Origin: Cryobacterium luteum
GTDB taxonomy: Bacteria; Actinomycetota; Actinomycetes; Actinomycetales; Microbacteriaceae
DNA length: 64,000 bases
Direction: 5' to 3'
Assembly: GCF_900110125.1 (NCBI RefSeq)
Contig: NZ_FOCN01000011.1
Location: forward strand, 61,183 to 125,182
The translations under genes were made by a program, and so were the position numbers. The notes under the pieces are model-generated. The model was not told the origin of the DNA, did not search any database, and worked only from the letters and a program-made list of their open reading frames with translations. Below, piece after piece: positions 61,956 through 64,000 of the stretch; positions within the stretch are counted from its first letter, which is position 1, and the number at the start of each line of letters is the position of its first letter.

Positions 61956-62675
61956 TTACCCAACCTCGCGGGAGCCCCGAGTATGCCCTTCCTGCAACGG
62001 TCCGCCGACGCTTTCGAGGACCTCATGCGCGATGCGGCAGAGCTCCTCAGATGATCGTGGAACTGACTCCGCCCACTGAACGAGGCGCTTCGCAGCCGGA
62101 TCTTGAAGATTCCCGAGGCGTCGCACCAGCCACTTGCCGCCCCCAAGCCAGCTGCGGTTGGCGAAGAGCAGCAGCTCCCCAGCGCGCGTGTAGACGTCCG
62201 CGATGATGGCGAACTCCTCTCCGGGATCCGGGCGTCCCTGAAGATCATCGATGGCTGCCGTGAGCCCGTATCGCAGGTCGGCTTGCTGTGTCGCGCCGAT
62301 CGGCTCCGGGCCTGCGGCCATCACCCCTAGCGCACGGGCCTGCAGCAGCGACGTTGCGACGTTGTCAACCAGTGGGATGCCGCCAGCCCACATATCCAAG
62401 GCGACGGGCCGGCGCTGCTTCGCCTCCAAGGCGAACCACTCATCGATGCCCTCGGGGCCGTAGACAAACGATTCGACCAGCCAGCCGTCGTGTCTGAGCG
62501 TTTCTGCGAAGCTCGCCGGACGGTCGTCGTAGTAGACCACGATGTCGAGATCAGAAGTTCTGGTCCCGCGGCCGCGCGCGATGCTGCCGGCTAAAGCGGA
62601 CGCTGCCGCCTCGGGGTGTACCTTCCTGACGAATGCTTGAGCCGATTTGAGGGCCCCGTCCAGTGCCGAAGTCAT
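61956..62675 (-). CDS. Nucleotidyltransferase (aminoglycoside/KNTase-like fold)
   Basis: 239 aa from ATG 62675. LAGSIARGRGTRTSDLDIVVYYD has the G-S-x-A-R-G-x6-S-D-x-D motif with its two metal-binding Asp. DGWLVESFVYGPEGIDEWFALEAKQRRPVALDMW continues the NTase fold, and a helical C-terminal domain follows (GLTAAIDDLQGRPD ... RSWLGGGKWLVRRL). Such proteins adenylylate or transfer nucleotides to small molecules; substrate unknown. A longer frame to 62801 is not supported. Confidence 0.8.
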   Translation of the reverse strand: MTSALDGALKSAQAFVRKVHPEAAASALAGSIARGRGTRTSDLDIVVYYDDRPASFAETLRHDGWLVESFVYGPEGIDEWFALEAKQRRPVALDMWAGGIPLVDNVATSLLQARALGVMAAGPEPIGATQQADLRYGLTAAIDDLQGRPDPGEEFAIIADVYTRAGELLLFANRSWLGGGKWLVRRLGNLQDPAAKRLVQWAESVPRSSEELCRIAHEVLESVGGPLQEGHTRGSREVG

Positions 62676-62899
62676 GCCTTGAGCATAGGGCGACACCAAC
62701 GAGCGCCGCTGGGTCGAACCGTGAATGCGCCCGTTCACGGATCCCTGCGGACAATGCCCCGCAGGGGGTTCGGCTAACGGGTTGCCCAATGCCGAAGGCA
62801 CTCCGATGGCGGGAATGCCCCCTGCGGGCGACTTTGCCCGTACCCTGAGCCGGTCGGTAGGCTACAAGCGAGGCCGCTGCTGGCTGATCGGGGGGTCAA

Positions 62900-63409
62900 A
62901 TGTCGTTGTCGCTTCAGCCCGAAGGTGTGCAGGAGGCAGACGCGTTGCCGGTGCGTCCGGTCGTTGCGCGCATCCGGCGCCTAATTGTGCTCGCCATGTT
63001 CGCTGCGCTTGGGTACAGCGCCTTTACTGTGGCTAGCAAAGGTTACTGCCCAGGTGGCGTGAATGCTGATGGCACATTTATCGATGCAGCCGGAAACGTT
63101 ACCGAGCTGTCGCCGAGCTGCATTAACCTAACGCTCCAACCGAGTGTCTTTATCTATATCGGGATCTTCGCGATCGTGATCGGAGCGCTTACCTTCGTAC
63201 TCCGCCGGGCAAGCGATGTTCCCGCCGCGTTGCGTTACCTCAATCGCGGCGCTTTGACGGTCGTGGTCCTCGCTGTCGCATCGGTCGCGATTAGCCAGAT
63301 TTGGTTTGCGATGATTCCCATTACCGATTGGAATGGCGCGGGCACATTCTTCTACCCGTTCCCATTTGGTTCAGTCGATCTCACTATCACTCCGATGCAG
63401 ACTCAATAA
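62900..63409 (+). CDS. Three-TM membrane protein, unknown
   Basis: 169 aa from ATG 62900, with GGGGGG upstream. Hydrophobic segments: LIVLAMFAALGYSAFTVAS, SVFIYIGIFAIVIGALTFVL and ALTVVVLAVASVAISQIWFAMI. An extracytosolic loop holds two Cys (GYCPGGVNAD ... PSCINL) that could pair. No family recognised. It stands alone between the nucleotidyltransferase and the IS30 element. Confidence 0.72.
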   Translation: MSLSLQPEGVQEADALPVRPVVARIRRLIVLAMFAALGYSAFTVASKGYCPGGVNADGTFIDAAGNVTELSPSCINLTLQPSVFIYIGIFAIVIGALTFVLRRASDVPAALRYLNRGALTVVVLAVASVAISQIWFAMIPITDWNGAGTFFYPFPFGSVDLTITPMQTQ

Positions 63410-63644
63410 CTTTGAGAACGTGATGGGGCCAAGGGCATCGCTTGCCCCAGTTGAAGTGCACCCTGCCGCGTAGCACCCCCCTGCGCGCAACCTCAACCTC
63501 CGGGAAGCAAACTGAGTGAGGTTCGTCGACATGCTCCAGGCATATTCTCCGGCCGGCCAGGGGTCTCGCAACCCATCTGTCTCACATCGCCAGCGAAGTA
63601 AGACGACGCGAGTCCCGGAGTCCCGGAGTGCCGGGTGCCCGTAA

Positions 63645-64000
63645 GCCGTTGGCGGATTCAACCGGTCGTCGCAACACTCGATTTTTGTGAGGTGTTGTAC
63701 GTGTGGTTGAAGAATGAGTTCGTTAAGAAACAGGCGCGGTTTTGGGTGTTGATGACTCAAGGCTCGACGCTGACTGCTGCGTGCGATGCTGTCGGGGTGA
63801 ATCGACGAACTGGACGGCGTTGGCGTCAAGCAGCGGGTGGGCGGATCCCTCGTCCTGAGGCAGAGAAGTCTGGGCGGTACTTGTCCCTGGAGGAACGACT
63901 GCAGATCGCGGACTTGCACCTAGGTGGCACGGGCGTGCGGGCGATCGCTGCTCTGGTGGGCCGGTCTGCTGCCACGATCAGTCGAGAGCTGGCTCGAGGC
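63645..64000 (+). mobile_element. IS30-family element (left part, runs off window)
   Basis: The sequence from about 63645 (ttggcggattcaaccggtcg onward) looks like the left terminal inverted repeat, followed by a short leader and the transposase gene. The right end lies beyond the window, so the exact border and target duplication cannot be set. Confidence 0.65.
63701..64000 (+). CDS. IS30-family transposase, N-terminal part
   Basis: 100 codons from GTG 63701, open to the window end. VWLKNEFVKKQARFWVLMTQGSTLTAACDAVGVNRRTGRRWRQ is the first helix-turn-helix. RYLSLEERLQIADLHLGGTGVRAIAALVGRSAATISRELARG is the IS30 signature (xYLsxeERxxI ... IAxxLGRSxSTISREL). The DDE catalytic domain lies outside. 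It appears undamaged so far. A TTG at 63695 is an alternative start. Confidence 0.85.
   Translation, partial: MWLKNEFVKKQARFWVLMTQGSTLTAACDAVGVNRRTGRRWRQAAGGRIPRPEAEKSGRYLSLEERLQIADLHLGGTGVRAIAALVGRSAATISRELARG

Noticed and set aside
62676..62899. Gene upstream of the nucleotidyltransferase
   Set aside because: Frames are short and lack ribosome sites; the region shows only GC-rich inverted stretches.
63410..63644. Minus-strand frame before the IS30 element
   Set aside because: It crosses the presumed IS border and has no recognisable motif; composition is mixed and repeat-like (CCCGGAGT units).

Overview
The window looks like a chromosomal segment of a high-GC actinobacterium, most likely Microbacteriaceae (Cryobacterium/Leifsonia-like). 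This is inferred from GC-rich coding sequence, an Rv2466c-type mycothiol-linked thiol protein, an ECF sigma factor with SigL-like promoter sequences, DUF222 and DUF3140/DUF2945 genes, and the frequent heptamer GCATCCG/CGGATGC. No database search was possible; family names come from recognised motifs.

Region 1 (1-46.4 kb) is mostly intact housekeeping and metabolic DNA. It starts with a multicopper oxidase cut by the left edge, then a Nei-type glycosylase, rpiB, a DsbA-like protein, an MFS transporter, a zinc-ribbon SDR, and a MazF/ribbon-helix-helix toxin-antitoxin pair. Next come an AAA+ ATPase and a nitrogen-oxide cluster: a membrane-cupredoxin-NirK fusion, an NnrS-like membrane protein and DUF2249. 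PepN, MscS, a truncated haemoglobin and a P-type ATPase follow. A MarR regulator sits divergent to a dinucleotide-binding protein and a luciferase-like oxidoreductase. A five-gene operon for putrescine and GABA use (gabT-gabD-puo-usp-permease) is divergent from a PucR-type regulator. An ECF sigma/anti-sigma pair is divergent from a Rieske lipoprotein, and both promoters look alike. TesB, EttA, SSB, MsrA and NadE complete this part.

Region 2 (46.4-58.6 kb) is a decayed conjugative island. It holds a broken DUF222 gene, a broken aldehyde dehydrogenase, two separated pieces of a MobF/TraA relaxase, a truncated and frameshifted SCO6880-type gene, a VirB4-like ATPase fragment, a second SSB and a DUF4913-like gene. 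Apparently intact cargo sits among the wreckage: a RES toxin with an unusually long antitoxin, a thioredoxin-like protein, a lipoprotein, an SDR, and DUF3140 and DUF2945 proteins. Two copies of a 23-bp block, each inside a remnant of the same small membrane-protein gene, lie 5.3 kb apart in the same orientation.

Region 3 (58.6-64 kb) is further accessory DNA. It has a secreted trypsin-like protease and a small lipoprotein sharing a peptide motif with it, an IS110 left-end remnant, a 5'-truncated TmrB-like kinase, a nucleotidyltransferase, a membrane protein, and an IS30 element that runs off the right edge. No rRNA, tRNA or CRISPR array was recognised.
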